From Bacteroidales bacterium (GTDB taxonomy: Bacteria > Bacteroidota > Bacteroidia > Bacteroidales > JALTDM01): a stretch of 27,796 bases of DNA. The stretch covers positions 1-27,796 of the forward strand of contig JALTDM010000128.1 in assembly GCA_027074135.1 (NCBI GenBank), given 5' to 3'. Both the position numbers and the translations under genes were made by a program. The notes under the pieces were generated by a model. That model saw nothing but the letters and a program-made list of their open reading frames with translations, was not told the origin of the DNA and ran no database searches. Shown here piece by piece: positions 8,815-17,446 of this stretch. The stretch's first letter is position 1; each line of letters starts with the position of its first letter.

Positions 8815-8822
8815 TATATTTG
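8815..8822 (+). promoter_or_regulatory. Candidate -7 box for ugd
   Basis: TATATTTG matches TAnnTTTG and lies 25 bases before the ugd ATG, in the 68-base gap after the glycosyltransferase. No -33 TTTG is seen at the correct distance. It may allow ugd and the decarboxylase to be transcribed apart from the upstream genes. Confidence 0.4.
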
Positions 8823-8847
8823 TGCAAAATATAAAAAATAACCGGAA

Positions 8848-10182
8848 ATGGAAATAGCAATTGTAGGTACCGGATATGTCGGATTGGTTACAGGAACTTG
8901 TTTTTCGGAAACAGGTCTTACCGTTACTTGTATAGATATTGACAAAAGAAAAATTGATATGCTTAATAACGGCGAAGTGCCGATTTATGAACCCGGGCTT
9001 GATGATATGATAAAAAATAATGTGGAAAAAAATAGATTATTTTTCACAACCGACATAAAAGAAGGCATTAAAGATGCCGAAGCAATTTTTATTGCAGTGG
9101 GAACTCCACCCGACGAAGATGGAAGTGCGGATTTGAAATATGTTTTGTCAGTAGCCCGTGATATTGGTAAGTATTTAGATCATTATGCTGTTGTGGTAAC
9201 CAAAAGTACAGTGCCGATTGGAACTTCCGAAAAGGTTAGAGCAGCTGTCAAAGAAGAAATTTTGAAACATGGCGTAGATGTCGAGTTTGATGTTGCTTCC
9301 AATCCCGAATTTCTAAAAGAAGGTGATGCCATCAATGATTTTATGAAGCCTGATCGAATTGTTGTAGGAATAGACAATGACAGGGCAAAGAAAATTATGC
9401 AACGGCTTTATCATCCCTTTGTTTTAAACGGACATCCCATTTTGTTTATGGATATTCCTTCGGCAGAAATGACCAAGTATGCGGCTAATGCAATGCTTGC
9501 AACACGTATAAGTTTTATGAACGATTTGGCGGTATTGTGTGAAAGAGTAGGTGCCGACATAAATTGGGTAAGAAAAGGAATCGGAAGTGACCCGAGAATC
9601 GGACATAAATTCCTCTATGCCGGCACAGGATATGGTGGCTCTTGTTTCCCGAAAGATGTTAAGGCGTTGATTAAAACTTCCGAAGAACATAATCATCCTC
9701 TTGAAATACTTAAAGCTGTAGAAGATGTTAACAAAAGGCAAAAAAGCATTCTTGTAAACAAACTGATAGACCATTATGGAGATATAGAAAAGGTAAAAGG
9801 AAAAACTTTTGCCGTTTGGGGATTATCTTTCAAGCCTAATACCGATGATATGAGGGAAGCTCCTTCTATTGTGATTATTAATAAGCTGCTGGAACTTGGG
9901 GCAACCGTTAAGGCATACGATCCTGTGGCAATGGAAGAGGCTAAACGAATTTTGGGCGATAAAATTTATTACGCCAATGGTCAATATGATGCGGCAGAAG
10001 GAACAGATGGATTGTTTATTGTAACGGAGTGGAACGAGTTTCGTCTGCCGGACTTTAAGAAGTTAAAGTCTATTATGAATGAAAATATAATTTTTGACGG
10101 GAGAAACATTTTTGAACCTGATTTTATAAAAGATAAAGGTTTTATTTATTATAGTATAGGCAGAAAAACAATTTACGGATAA
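8848..10182 (+). CDS. ugd: UDP-glucose 6-dehydrogenase
   Basis: The 444-residue protein oxidises UDP-glucose to UDP-glucuronate with two NAD+. The N-terminal Rossmann domain opens with GTGYVG (7-12). The central domain carries K210 in EMTKYAANA, and the catalytic cysteine C266 lies in GYGGSCFPKDV. The C-terminal UDP-binding domain includes GLSFKPNTDDMREAPS, typical of the family. All key residues are present. The stop overlaps the next start by one base (TAATG), and that gene uses UDP-glucuronate as substrate, so the pair forms a two-step pathway to UDP-xylose. Confidence 0.97.
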   Translation: MEIAIVGTGYVGLVTGTCFSETGLTVTCIDIDKRKIDMLNNGEVPIYEPGLDDMIKNNVEKNRLFFTTDIKEGIKDAEAIFIAVGTPPDEDGSADLKYVLSVARDIGKYLDHYAVVVTKSTVPIGTSEKVRAAVKEEILKHGVDVEFDVASNPEFLKEGDAINDFMKPDRIVVGIDNDRAKKIMQRLYHPFVLNGHPILFMDIPSAEMTKYAANAMLATRISFMNDLAVLCERVGADINWVRKGIGSDPRIGHKFLYAGTGYGGSCFPKDVKALIKTSEEHNHPLEILKAVEDVNKRQKSILVNKLIDHYGDIEKVKGKTFAVWGLSFKPNTDDMREAPSIVIINKLLELGATVKAYDPVAMEEAKRILGDKIYYANGQYDAAEGTDGLFIVTEWNEFRLPDFKKLKSIMNENIIFDGRNIFEPDFIKDKGFIYYSIGRKTIYG

Positions 10183-11123
10183 TGAAAAAACGAAAAACAG
10201 TATTGGTAACCGGTGGCGCGGGGTTTATCGGTAGTCACCTTTGCGAAAGGCTTTTGGAACAAGGGCACTATGTTATAGCCTTGGATAATTTTTTTAGCGG
10301 TAGCAAAGACAATGTGCTTCATTTGTTGGATAACCATCGCTTTGAGTTAGTAAGGCACGATATTACAATGCCTTATTTTGCCGAAGTTGATGAAATCTAT
10401 AACTTGGCTTGTCCCGCTTCACCTGTTCATTATCAATATAACCCCATTAAGACAATAAAAACTTCTGTAATGGGTGCCATAAATATGCTTGGTCTTGCCA
10501 AGAGGGTAAAGGCTTGTATTATGCAAGCATCTACAAGTGAAGTATATGGTGACCCAGCTGTACATCCGCAACTCGAAACTTACTGGGGGAATGTAAACCC
10601 GATAGGTCCGAGGTCTTGTTACGACGAAGGCAAAAGATGTGCGGAGTCATTGTTTGTAAACTATCACAATCAGAATGGTGTTGACATCAAAATAATAAGG
10701 ATTTTTAATACATACGGACCACGAATGCGACCTGATGACGGCAGGGTTGTTTCTAACTTTATAGTTCAGGCTTTGAAAGGAGAGGATATTACCGTATATG
10801 GTGATGGAACACAAACACGTAGTTTCCAATATGTTGATGATTTGGTAGAAGGTATGCTCAAAATGATGGAAACTGAAAATTTTACAGGTCCGGTAAATAT
10901 CGGAAATCCGGGAGAATTCAAAATAATTGAACTTGCGGAAATGGTTTTAAAAATGACAGGCTCAAAGTCAAAGATAGTTTTCAAACCACTTCCGAAAGAT
11001 GACCCGATTCAAAGGAAACCCGATATATCGATGGCAAAAGAAAAACTTAATTGGGAGCCTAAAATTCCTCTGGAAGAAGGTCTTAAGAGAACAATTGAGT
11101 ATTTTAAGAAGACGATTTTGTAA
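10182..11123 (+). CDS. uxs: UDP-glucuronate decarboxylase (UDP-xylose synthase)
   Basis: The 313-residue protein is an extended short-chain dehydrogenase/reductase. The NAD-binding GGAGFIG is at residues 11-17, the catalytic serine/threonine region STSEVYGD around 117-124, and YxxxK is Y147 and K151. The block NPIGPRSCYDEGKR (139-152) and YGDP..HPQ.E.YWGNV are diagnostic for UDP-xylose synthase, separating it from dTDP-glucose 4,6-dehydratase (RmlB) and UDP-glucose 4-epimerase. It turns UDP-glucuronate into UDP-xylose plus CO2. The start codon shares a base with the ugd stop, so translation is probably coupled. No terminator was found after it. Confidence 0.93.
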   Translation: MKKRKTVLVTGGAGFIGSHLCERLLEQGHYVIALDNFFSGSKDNVLHLLDNHRFELVRHDITMPYFAEVDEIYNLACPASPVHYQYNPIKTIKTSVMGAINMLGLAKRVKACIMQASTSEVYGDPAVHPQLETYWGNVNPIGPRSCYDEGKRCAESLFVNYHNQNGVDIKIIRIFNTYGPRMRPDDGRVVSNFIVQALKGEDITVYGDGTQTRSFQYVDDLVEGMLKMMETENFTGPVNIGNPGEFKIIELAEMVLKMTGSKSKIVFKPLPKDDPIQRKPDISMAKEKLNWEPKIPLEEGLKRTIEYFKKTIL

Positions 11124-11157
11124 TAAAGGATAATGATTATTGTGTTCTGATTTGTCA

Positions 11158-11167
11158 TAACATGTTA
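11158..11167. repeat. 10-bp palindrome in the uxs-rfbA gap
   Basis: TAACATGTTA is a perfect palindrome 34 bases after the uxs stop. It could be an operator half-site pair or chance; no matching second copy was noticed nearby. Confidence 0.2.
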
Positions 11168-11204
11168 ATGATTTATAAAATTAAAACAATCTAATTATAA
11201 ACTG

Positions 11205-11276
11205 TCACCCACCTTTATCCTCCCTCAAGGGAGGATACTATGCTTCTACCATTGAGGTGGAAATACAGAGGGGTGA
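11205..11276. repeat. Nested palindromic element upstream of rfbA
   Basis: About 72 bases hold three nested inverted repeats. The outermost is TCACCC (11205-11210) with GGGTGA (11271-11276). Next is CCACCT (11209-11214) with AGGTGG (11255-11260). The core is TATCCTCCCT (11216-11225) with AGGGAGGATA (11228-11237), a perfect 10-bp stem separated by two bases. It is clearly richer in G and C than its surroundings. The form suggests a small non-coding interspersed repeat or MITE-like remnant; it lacks a T-tract after the core stem, so it does not look like a normal terminator. An open frame running upstream of rfbA starts inside it and is not real coding sequence. Confidence 0.6.
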
Positions 11277-11298
11277 AGAGAAAAACAAAAAAATAGAC

Positions 11299-12165
11299 AT
11301 GAAAGGAATAATTTTAGCAGGTGGTGCAGGAACAAGGTTACATCCGGTAACAAAAGTGATTTCCAAGCAAATTTTGCCTGTTTATGATAAACCGATGATT
11401 TATTACCCGTTATCAACATTGATGCTTGCTGGGATAAGAGATATTTTGGTTATTTCCACCCCAAGGGATATTAAGTTTTATGAAGAACTTTTGGGCGACG
11501 GTTCGTTTGTGGGACTTAACATTTATTACGCCGTTCAGCCCAAACCAGAAGGACTTGCACAAGCGTTTCTTATTGGTGAAGAATTTATCGGTAATGATAC
11601 ATCATGCCTTGTATTGGGGGATAATATTTTTTACGGGCATAATTTGCCGAAGTTGTTGCATGAGGCTGCGCAACTTAAAGAGGGAGCTACTGTTTTCGGA
11701 TACTATGTAAATGACCCTCAACGTTACGGAGTTGCGGAGTTTGATGAAAACGGAAAAGTTATCAGCTTGGAAGAAAAACCAAAAAATCCAAAATCAAACT
11801 GGGCGGTTACAGGGCTTTACTTTTATGATAATACGGTGGTAAAAAAAGCTAAATCACTAAAACCGTCAGCAAGGGGAGAATTGGAAATAACCGACCTTAA
11901 CAAACTTTACTTGGAAGAAGGCAAATTGAATGTAAAATTGCTTGGAAGAGGATTTGCTTGGCTCGATACCGGCACACAATACAGCTTGTTGCAGGCTTCC
12001 AACTTTATTGCAACTATAGAAGAGCGTCAAGGACTAAAAATTTCTTGCATAGAAGAAATTGCTTACAAAAAAGGTTTTATAACCAAGGAGCAACTTTTAT
12101 CTATTGCCGAAAGTCTGAAAAACAGCACTTACGGACAGTATTTGTTTAAAATTGCAGAGGTTTAA
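11299..12165 (+). CDS. rfbA: Glucose-1-phosphate thymidylyltransferase
   Basis: The 288-residue protein (family length about 286-295) makes dTDP-glucose from dTTP and glucose-1-phosphate, the first step to dTDP-rhamnose and related sugars. The nucleotide-binding GGAGTRL is at residues 8-14, followed by the expected SKQILPVYDKPMIYYPLS block (22-39). Later motifs include QPKPEGLAQAF and EEKPKNPKS. A longer frame begins at 11257, but its extra 14 residues are encoded by the palindromic element; the family N-terminus starts at MKGIILAGG, so 11299 is preferred. rfbC lies two genes on, while rmlB and rmlD are not in this window and must be elsewhere if the pathway is complete. Confidence 0.95.
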   Translation: MKGIILAGGAGTRLHPVTKVISKQILPVYDKPMIYYPLSTLMLAGIRDILVISTPRDIKFYEELLGDGSFVGLNIYYAVQPKPEGLAQAFLIGEEFIGNDTSCLVLGDNIFYGHNLPKLLHEAAQLKEGATVFGYYVNDPQRYGVAEFDENGKVISLEEKPKNPKSNWAVTGLYFYDNTVVKKAKSLKPSARGELEITDLNKLYLEEGKLNVKLLGRGFAWLDTGTQYSLLQASNFIATIEERQGLKISCIEEIAYKKGFITKEQLLSIAESLKNSTYGQYLFKIAEV

Positions 12166-12204
12166 ATAGAAATCAAATGCTAATTTATATGTGCGATAAA
12201 AAAA

Positions 12205-13485
12205 ATGAAAAAGTCTATTTTCCTGGTTTTATTTTTTATGTTTGAAGTATTTATTACTGCAGCTCAGACAGGAATTGTTATCACGAATAAAGTAATTGAT
12301 GCAAAAAGCAAACACCCTTTAGTTTTTGCACATGTTTATGACAAAAAATTATCTACGGGCACTTTTACCGACAAAAACGGATATTTTACATTGATAATTC
12401 CGAAATCTCACATTAACGATACCTTAACTTTTTCTTTTGTTGGTTACAAAACACTTAATCTTGAAATAACTGAAATTAAAGACACTGTAATTTTATTAAC
12501 TCCCAAGACCAATATGTTAAAAGAAGTTACGATTGTTGCAAGATATAATCCCAAGAAAATATTTAGAAAAGTACGCAAAAACCTGAAAAAGAATTACCCA
12601 TTAGACGATCCTTATTGTGCTAAAACATTTTCTAGAGAATATCTGAAAAAGGATACGCAAACGGTAGAAATGTTCGAGGCAAATATTACGGTAAAAGAAA
12701 AAGGTATAAAGATTAAATACTGTTATGATAGTGAATTTGATATTGATACCATAAATTATTTATACCGTTCAGATTATAATTTTTATTGGGGTGACTTTAT
12801 GTTTATGTTGTTATATTTCGACCAACCAAGTGCCCCGAGAAGAGGAAGATTTAGTATTGACAGCGTATTTTTTATGAATAATGAAAAATATATTTCAATA
12901 ACTTATATCCCGAAAAAAAGTGATACCATTGGGTACGACACTTACGAATCAATTGAAACCCAAAATGGTAAAACAGTTAATTTACCGATAGCACATAAAA
13001 TAATAAAAACTCCTAAGTCTCATCAATATTCATATATTGCACATTACATTATCAACCTTGAAGACTTTGCAATAACCAGATATTCTTCATCATATAATTT
13101 ACTTGGGAAACCCATTCGTTTGTTCCTGAAAATAAACAAAGAATATGAAAAATCATCAAAGATGTTTGTCAGCTATGAAAAAATAAATGGGAAATATTAT
13201 GTCAAAAAAATAAACAGGGAAGAACAAACGGTTTTTGTAAGCAAACTCAATATTGATAAAAAGCTTTATACCTTAAAGTCTTATAGAGAGTTTTATTTTA
13301 GAAATGTGAAAACTAATTGCATAAATACAACTCTAACACCATATTTATGGTTGGATCCTGATGAATTTATTGAAAAATATAAAAATAAAATTTATCCTTC
13401 TACAATAGAAATTTTTGACGATGATGTAAGAAAAGATTATCTGAAAGATATAAAGACTGAGAATATTGTATATAAGGTTAATTAA
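12205..13485 (+). CDS. Exported protein with carboxypeptidase-like regulatory domain
   Basis: The 426-residue product starts with a signal peptide (about 1-20, cleavage near ITAAQ). It then has a carboxypeptidase D regulatory-like beta-sandwich (about 24-98) containing GTFTDKNGYFTL and VGYKTL, as found at the start of many Bacteroidota outer-membrane proteins. After LKEVTIVAR (105-113) comes a lysine-rich segment, KIFRKVRKNLKKNYP. The rest (about 150-426) is rich in aromatic and charged residues and has no domain I can name. It lacks the plug and barrel of a full TonB-dependent receptor. It sits between rfbA and rfbC with gaps of only about 40 bases on either side, an unusual place. Function unknown; export to the periplasm or outer membrane is predicted. 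Confidence 0.8.
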   Translation: MKKSIFLVLFFMFEVFITAAQTGIVITNKVIDAKSKHPLVFAHVYDKKLSTGTFTDKNGYFTLIIPKSHINDTLTFSFVGYKTLNLEITEIKDTVILLTPKTNMLKEVTIVARYNPKKIFRKVRKNLKKNYPLDDPYCAKTFSREYLKKDTQTVEMFEANITVKEKGIKIKYCYDSEFDIDTINYLYRSDYNFYWGDFMFMLLYFDQPSAPRRGRFSIDSVFFMNNEKYISITYIPKKSDTIGYDTYESIETQNGKTVNLPIAHKIIKTPKSHQYSYIAHYIINLEDFAITRYSSSYNLLGKPIRLFLKINKEYEKSSKMFVSYEKINGKYYVKKINREEQTVFVSKLNIDKKLYTLKSYREFYFRNVKTNCINTTLTPYLWLDPDEFIEKYKNKIYPSTIEIFDDDVRKDYLKDIKTENIVYKVN

Positions 13486-13527
13486 AGATGATATGCTAAA
13501 AATGAAATAGCTGTAAAATCATAAAAG

Positions 13528-14079
13528 ATGAAGATAATAAAAACACCAATAGAAGGTTTGTTGATTGTAGAACCGAGAGTATTTAAGGATAACAGAGGTT
13601 ATTTTTTTGAGAGTTACAACAAAAAGTTGTACGAAGAAAGTGGAATAAAAGATGATTTTGTTCAGGATAATCAGTCTTTTTCGTCTTATGGTGTGATTCG
13701 CGGACTTCATTATCAGCTTAATCCTTTTGCACAGTCAAAGCTTGTGCGTGTTTTGCAAGGGAAGATTTTTGATGTGGCAGTAGATTTGAGAAAAGGTTCA
13801 AAAACATTCGGCATGTGGTTTGGTGTGGAATTGTCAGACGAAAACTTCAGGCAACTTTATATTCCGAGAGGTTTTGCACACGGTTTTTCGGTACTTAGCG
13901 AAACAGCAATAGTTTTTTACAAGTGTGACAATTATTATGCTCCTGAATACGAGAGAGGTATAATATATAACGATACGGATTTGAATATCGATTGGAAAAT
14001 TCCTATCGATAGGGAAATTATATCCGAAAAAGATATGAAAAACTTACCTTTTAGAGATGTGGAAATGAATTTTGACTAA
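13528..14079 (+). CDS. rfbC: dTDP-4-dehydrorhamnose 3,5-epimerase
   Basis: The 183-residue cupin-fold protein matches RmlC, which epimerises dTDP-4-keto-6-deoxyglucose at C3 and C5 on the route to dTDP-L-rhamnose. The diagnostic DNRGYFFESY is at 21-30, the active-site histidine H61 lies in IRGLHYQ, and the conserved tyrosine is Y131 in VFYKC. IPRGFAHGF (112-120) is also a family block. Its substrate is made by RmlA and RmlB, of which only RmlA is nearby. It is separated from rfbA by an unrelated exported-protein gene. The following gap of 72 bases holds a possible promoter for the TPR gene. Confidence 0.95.
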   Translation: MKIIKTPIEGLLIVEPRVFKDNRGYFFESYNKKLYEESGIKDDFVQDNQSFSSYGVIRGLHYQLNPFAQSKLVRVLQGKIFDVAVDLRKGSKTFGMWFGVELSDENFRQLYIPRGFAHGFSVLSETAIVFYKCDNYYAPEYERGIIYNDTDLNIDWKIPIDREIISEKDMKNLPFRDVEMNFD

Positions 14080-14082
14080 GTA

Positions 14083-14116
14083 TTGTTAAAAAGTTAAATA
14101 TTTTATTATAATTTTG
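14083..14116 (+). promoter_or_regulatory. Candidate promoter for the TPR/OmpA gene pair
   Basis: TTG at 14083-14085 and TAATTTTG at 14109-14116 resemble the Bacteroidota -33 and -7 elements with a 23-base spacer, slightly longer than the usual 19-21. The TPR gene starts 35 bases after the -7 box. Confidence 0.45.
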
Positions 14117-14151
14117 TGTAAATAAATTTTTGAAACAAAACGACAACGAAT

Positions 14152-15228
14152 ATGAAATACATTAAATTACTTGTTTTATTATTGTTGATAGGCGGAGGAG
14201 CCGGACTTAAAGCACAAGTTACCGGTAATCCGGAAGATTCAACCTTGGTTGTAGCCGAGAATCAAGAGGCGGAAATAGCCTATAACAAAGGTGTAGAAGA
14301 ATTTAAGAATAAAAATTACCAAGCTGCAATAGATTCGTTCAGTGCTGCAATTAAGTACAAACCGAATTTTGCCAAAGCGTATTTTAACCGTGCCAACGTA
14401 AAAACCGTACTCAAAGATTACAAAGGAGCTATTGAAGATTATACTTTGGCAATAACAAATGATACTACGGGTGAAATGGTTAAGGCTTATTATTTCAGAG
14501 GAAGGGCTAAGCAATTATCCGGGGATAATGCAGGTGCTTTGCAAGATTACCAAACAGCCGTTGAAAAAGGTTACAAAGATGCAAAAGCATATTATTACAT
14601 AGGTATGATTAAATTCCTTGACGGTGATTACCAAGGGGCATTGGAGGCATATAACAATGCTATTAAGTTGGATCCGAAATATGCTTATGCATATAACGAC
14701 AGAGGAAGCACATATCGCAAACTGAAAAAGTATGAAGAAGCGGTGGCAGACTACAAAATGGCAACCACCCTAGACCCTAAAATGTATTTTGCTTTTAACA
14801 ATCTCGGAAGTGTGTACCGTAAATTGAAAAAGTATGATGATGCCATAGCTTCTTACACCATGGCATTAAATGTTAAACCTGATTATTATATTGCTTACAA
14901 CAATCGCGGCAATGCAAAAATGGATAAAAAAGATTATGACGGAGCCATTAAGGATTTCCAAAAAGCCGTAGAAATAAAAAATGATTATTACTTTGCATAC
15001 AATAACTGGGGCAGGGCTTTGATGAAACAAAAAAAGTATGAAGAAGCCATAATAAAATTCAATAAAGCACTTGAAATAAAAAATGATTTTGGTGTAGCAT
15101 ATCTCAACCGAGGAATTGCCAAGGAAGAACTACGAAAACTAAAAGAAGCTTGTCAAGATTGGCAAAAAGCCAAAGAATACGGGGTAAAAGTTGCAGAAAC
15201 ATATTTACAAGAATGCAGAAACGACTAA
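14152..15228 (+). CDS. Exported tetratricopeptide repeat protein
   Basis: The 358-residue protein has a signal peptide (about 1-21, ending GLKAQ) and then about eight to nine consecutive 34-residue TPR units from about residue 40 to 345. Each carries the usual A/Y/G/A pattern, for example AYYYIGMIKFLDGDYQGALE and AYNNRGNAKMDKKDYDGAI. TPR arrays form superhelices that bind partner proteins, so this is likely a periplasmic scaffold. It is followed after 11 bases by the PorE-like OmpA-family gene, suggesting that the two proteins work together. No lipobox cysteine is seen after the signal peptide. The specific partner is unknown. Confidence 0.88.
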   Translation: MKYIKLLVLLLLIGGGAGLKAQVTGNPEDSTLVVAENQEAEIAYNKGVEEFKNKNYQAAIDSFSAAIKYKPNFAKAYFNRANVKTVLKDYKGAIEDYTLAITNDTTGEMVKAYYFRGRAKQLSGDNAGALQDYQTAVEKGYKDAKAYYYIGMIKFLDGDYQGALEAYNNAIKLDPKYAYAYNDRGSTYRKLKKYEEAVADYKMATTLDPKMYFAFNNLGSVYRKLKKYDDAIASYTMALNVKPDYYIAYNNRGNAKMDKKDYDGAIKDFQKAVEIKNDYYFAYNNWGRALMKQKKYEEAIIKFNKALEIKNDFGVAYLNRGIAKEELRKLKEACQDWQKAKEYGVKVAETYLQECRND

Positions 15229-15239
15229 AAATAAATAAT

Positions 15240-17336
15240 ATGAAGACAAAAATATTACTTGCCATAGGATTTGTGTTTATGTTTTCGGGTGTATTTGCCC
15301 AAAATAAGAATGAAATTATTCAGACAAGAGACATTGTTATAAAGAAAGATGATTACCGTTCTAAGGATGATTATAAAAAAGCCAAATCATTAATAAAAGA
15401 AGCAGAACCACTTTTTGCTCTTGGTCGTGGTGGATATAGGAGGGCTTTAGATTATTATTTGCAAGCATACCAACTAAATCCAAATAATGATATTCTTAAT
15501 CTGAGAATAGGTATTTGTTATTTGTATTCAATTCAAAAGACAAAATCTATCAAATATTTTGAAAAAGCCTATGAACTAAATCATTTTGTTGATCCTAAAA
15601 TAATGTTTTACCTTGCCAGAGGTTACCATTTAAATTATCAGTTTGATAAGGCAATAGAATATTATAATAAATATAAAAATACTTTATCACCCAGGGATTT
15701 GCAAGAGCACAGAAAAGAACTTGAAAAATATGTAAAAGAATGTGAAACGGGAAAAGAACTTGTTAAACATCCTGTAAGAGTGTTTATTGATAATGTGGGA
15801 GAAGCTATAAATACAAGTTATCCCGAATACAGTCCTTTAATTTCTACAGATGAATCTGTTATGATTTTTACATCACGTCGTCCCGATACTTATGGCGGGG
15901 GTCGTGATCCAGGTGATAATTTGTATTTCGAAGATATTTATATTTCTTATAAGGGTGCTGATGGTAAATGGCAAAAAGCCAAAAATATCGGACCACCACT
16001 TAACACAAAAAATAATGATGCAACCGTAGGGTTATCACCGGACGGAACACAATTATTTATTTTCAATGGTAGAACTAACGGAGGGGATATTTATGTATCT
16101 AAGCTTGAAGGTGATAAGTGGTCAAAACCTACCGACAAACCATTAAAAAAGTATATAAATACGGAATATCACGAATCATCAGCTTCATTTTCTTTTGATG
16201 GAAAAACAATGTATTTTGTAAGTAACAGACCGGACATGAGTTATGGTGGTCACGATATTTTTATTTCTTATTGGGACGAAAAAAAAGGAATTTGGGGTAA
16301 ACCGCAAAATATAGGACCTACCATAAATACAGAATACGACGAAGAAGGTGTATTTATGCACCCTGACGGCCGTACGTTGTATTTCTCTTCTAAGGGACAT
16401 AATACCATGGGAGGATATGATATCTTCAAGTCTGAACTACAAGATGACGGAACTTGGAGTAAGCCGGTAAACTTAGGTTATCCTATAAATACGCCTGATG
16501 ATGATGTTTTCTTTGTAATAAACGCAAGCGGTAAACGCGGATATTATTCTTCAGTAAAAGAGGATGGTTTAGGTGATTATGATATTTATATGATAACATT
16601 CCGCGGACCTGAAAAACCGACTATTGAGAGTGTAGAAGACCAATTGCTTGCAAATACTAAACCTATTCAAGAAACTGCCGTTGAAGGTTCGGTTAAAATT
16701 AAAACAATGCGTCTGACCATTGTTAAAGGTACGGTAACCGATGCCTTTACAAAAGAACCTATTCAAGCAACAATAGAAGTTATAGATAATGAGAAAAATA
16801 AAGTTATTTCTACTATAAAATCAAATGCAAAAACAGGAAAATATCTGGTTTCATTGCCTTCAGGAAAGAATTACGGATTGAATGTAAAAGCTGACGGATA
16901 TTTGTTCCATTCCGAAAACTTTAATATTCCAAAGGCAACCGGATACCAAGAAATTATAAAGGATATTGCTTTGAACAAACTTCAAGTAGGTTCTAAGGTT
17001 GTGCTTAAGAATATTTTCTTCGATTATGCAAAAGCAACCTTAAGACCTGAATCTTATGCAGAGTTGGACAGGTTGGTTAAACTCTTGAAAGACCATCCGA
17101 ACATTAAGATTGAAGTATCAGGACATACAGATAATAGAGGTTCTTTGAAAACAAATATGAAACTTTCAACAGCACGAGCAAAGGCGGTTGCAGATTATTT
17201 GATAGGACACGGTATTTCTGCAGACAGAATCACGTACAAAGGTTATGCATATTTCCAACCTATTGCATCTAACGATACCGAAGAAGGAAGACAACAAAAC
17301 AGACGTGTGGAATTTAAGGTAATAAGTAATAAATAA
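15240..17336 (+). CDS. TPR / beta-propeller / CRD / OmpA-like protein (PorE-like)
   Basis: The 698-residue exported protein has a signal peptide (1-20, FSGVFAQ) without lipobox. Domains in order are TPR repeats (about 50-165), a PD40/WD40-like beta-propeller (about 185-455, with repeats such as SPDGTQLFIF, SFDGKTMYFVSNRPD and HPDGRTLYFSSKG), a carboxypeptidase-like regulatory domain (about 490-578) and an OmpA-like peptidoglycan-binding domain (about 588-697) with SGHTDNRGS (627-635), LSTARAKAV (642-650) and NRRVEF. This order equals that of PorE, the periplasmic type IX secretion component of Porphyromonas gingivalis. Many Bacteroidota carry paralogues with this architecture, so PorE identity is not proven. 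A longer frame from 15150 overlaps the TPR gene and lacks a signal peptide; the ATG at 15240 is chosen. Confidence 0.9.
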   Translation: MKTKILLAIGFVFMFSGVFAQNKNEIIQTRDIVIKKDDYRSKDDYKKAKSLIKEAEPLFALGRGGYRRALDYYLQAYQLNPNNDILNLRIGICYLYSIQKTKSIKYFEKAYELNHFVDPKIMFYLARGYHLNYQFDKAIEYYNKYKNTLSPRDLQEHRKELEKYVKECETGKELVKHPVRVFIDNVGEAINTSYPEYSPLISTDESVMIFTSRRPDTYGGGRDPGDNLYFEDIYISYKGADGKWQKAKNIGPPLNTKNNDATVGLSPDGTQLFIFNGRTNGGDIYVSKLEGDKWSKPTDKPLKKYINTEYHESSASFSFDGKTMYFVSNRPDMSYGGHDIFISYWDEKKGIWGKPQNIGPTINTEYDEEGVFMHPDGRTLYFSSKGHNTMGGYDIFKSELQDDGTWSKPVNLGYPINTPDDDVFFVINASGKRGYYSSVKEDGLGDYDIYMITFRGPEKPTIESVEDQLLANTKPIQETAVEGSVKIKTMRLTIVKGTVTDAFTKEPIQATIEVIDNEKNKVISTIKSNAKTGKYLVSLPSGKNYGLNVKADGYLFHSENFNIPKATGYQEIIKDIALNKLQVGSKVVLKNIFFDYAKATLRPESYAELDRLVKLLKDHPNIKIEVSGHTDNRGSLKTNMKLSTARAKAVADYLIGHGISADRITYKGYAYFQPIASNDTEEGRQQNRRVEFKVISNK

Positions 17337-17356
17337 ATTGCGGTTGGATTTTTGTT

Positions 17357-17393
17357 AAATGACGATTCGCTTTTTGGCGAGTCGTCATTTTTT
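17357..17393 (+). terminator. Strong hairpin terminator after the OmpA-family gene
   Basis: AAATGACGATTCGC (17357-17370) pairs with GCGAGTCGTCATTT (17377-17390), a 14-bp stem with one G-T wobble and a six-base loop, followed by a T-run. It closes the TPR/OmpA unit and separates it from the lipid operon. Confidence 0.92.
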
Positions 17394-17446
17394 ATTGAAA
17401 ACTAAAGGTTTAAGTTGTTTTGATTGCATTTTTTTTGCTTTAAAGG

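Noticed and set aside
10182..11123. Annotation as RmlB (dTDP-glucose 4,6-dehydratase) because rfbA and rfbC follow
   Set aside because: The NPIGPRSCYDEGKR and YGDP..HPQ.E.YWGNV blocks and the upstream ugd point to UDP-glucuronate decarboxylase.
14280..15180. Apparent direct DNA repeats
   Set aside because: They are explained by tandem TPR units in the protein rather than by a DNA-level repeat.
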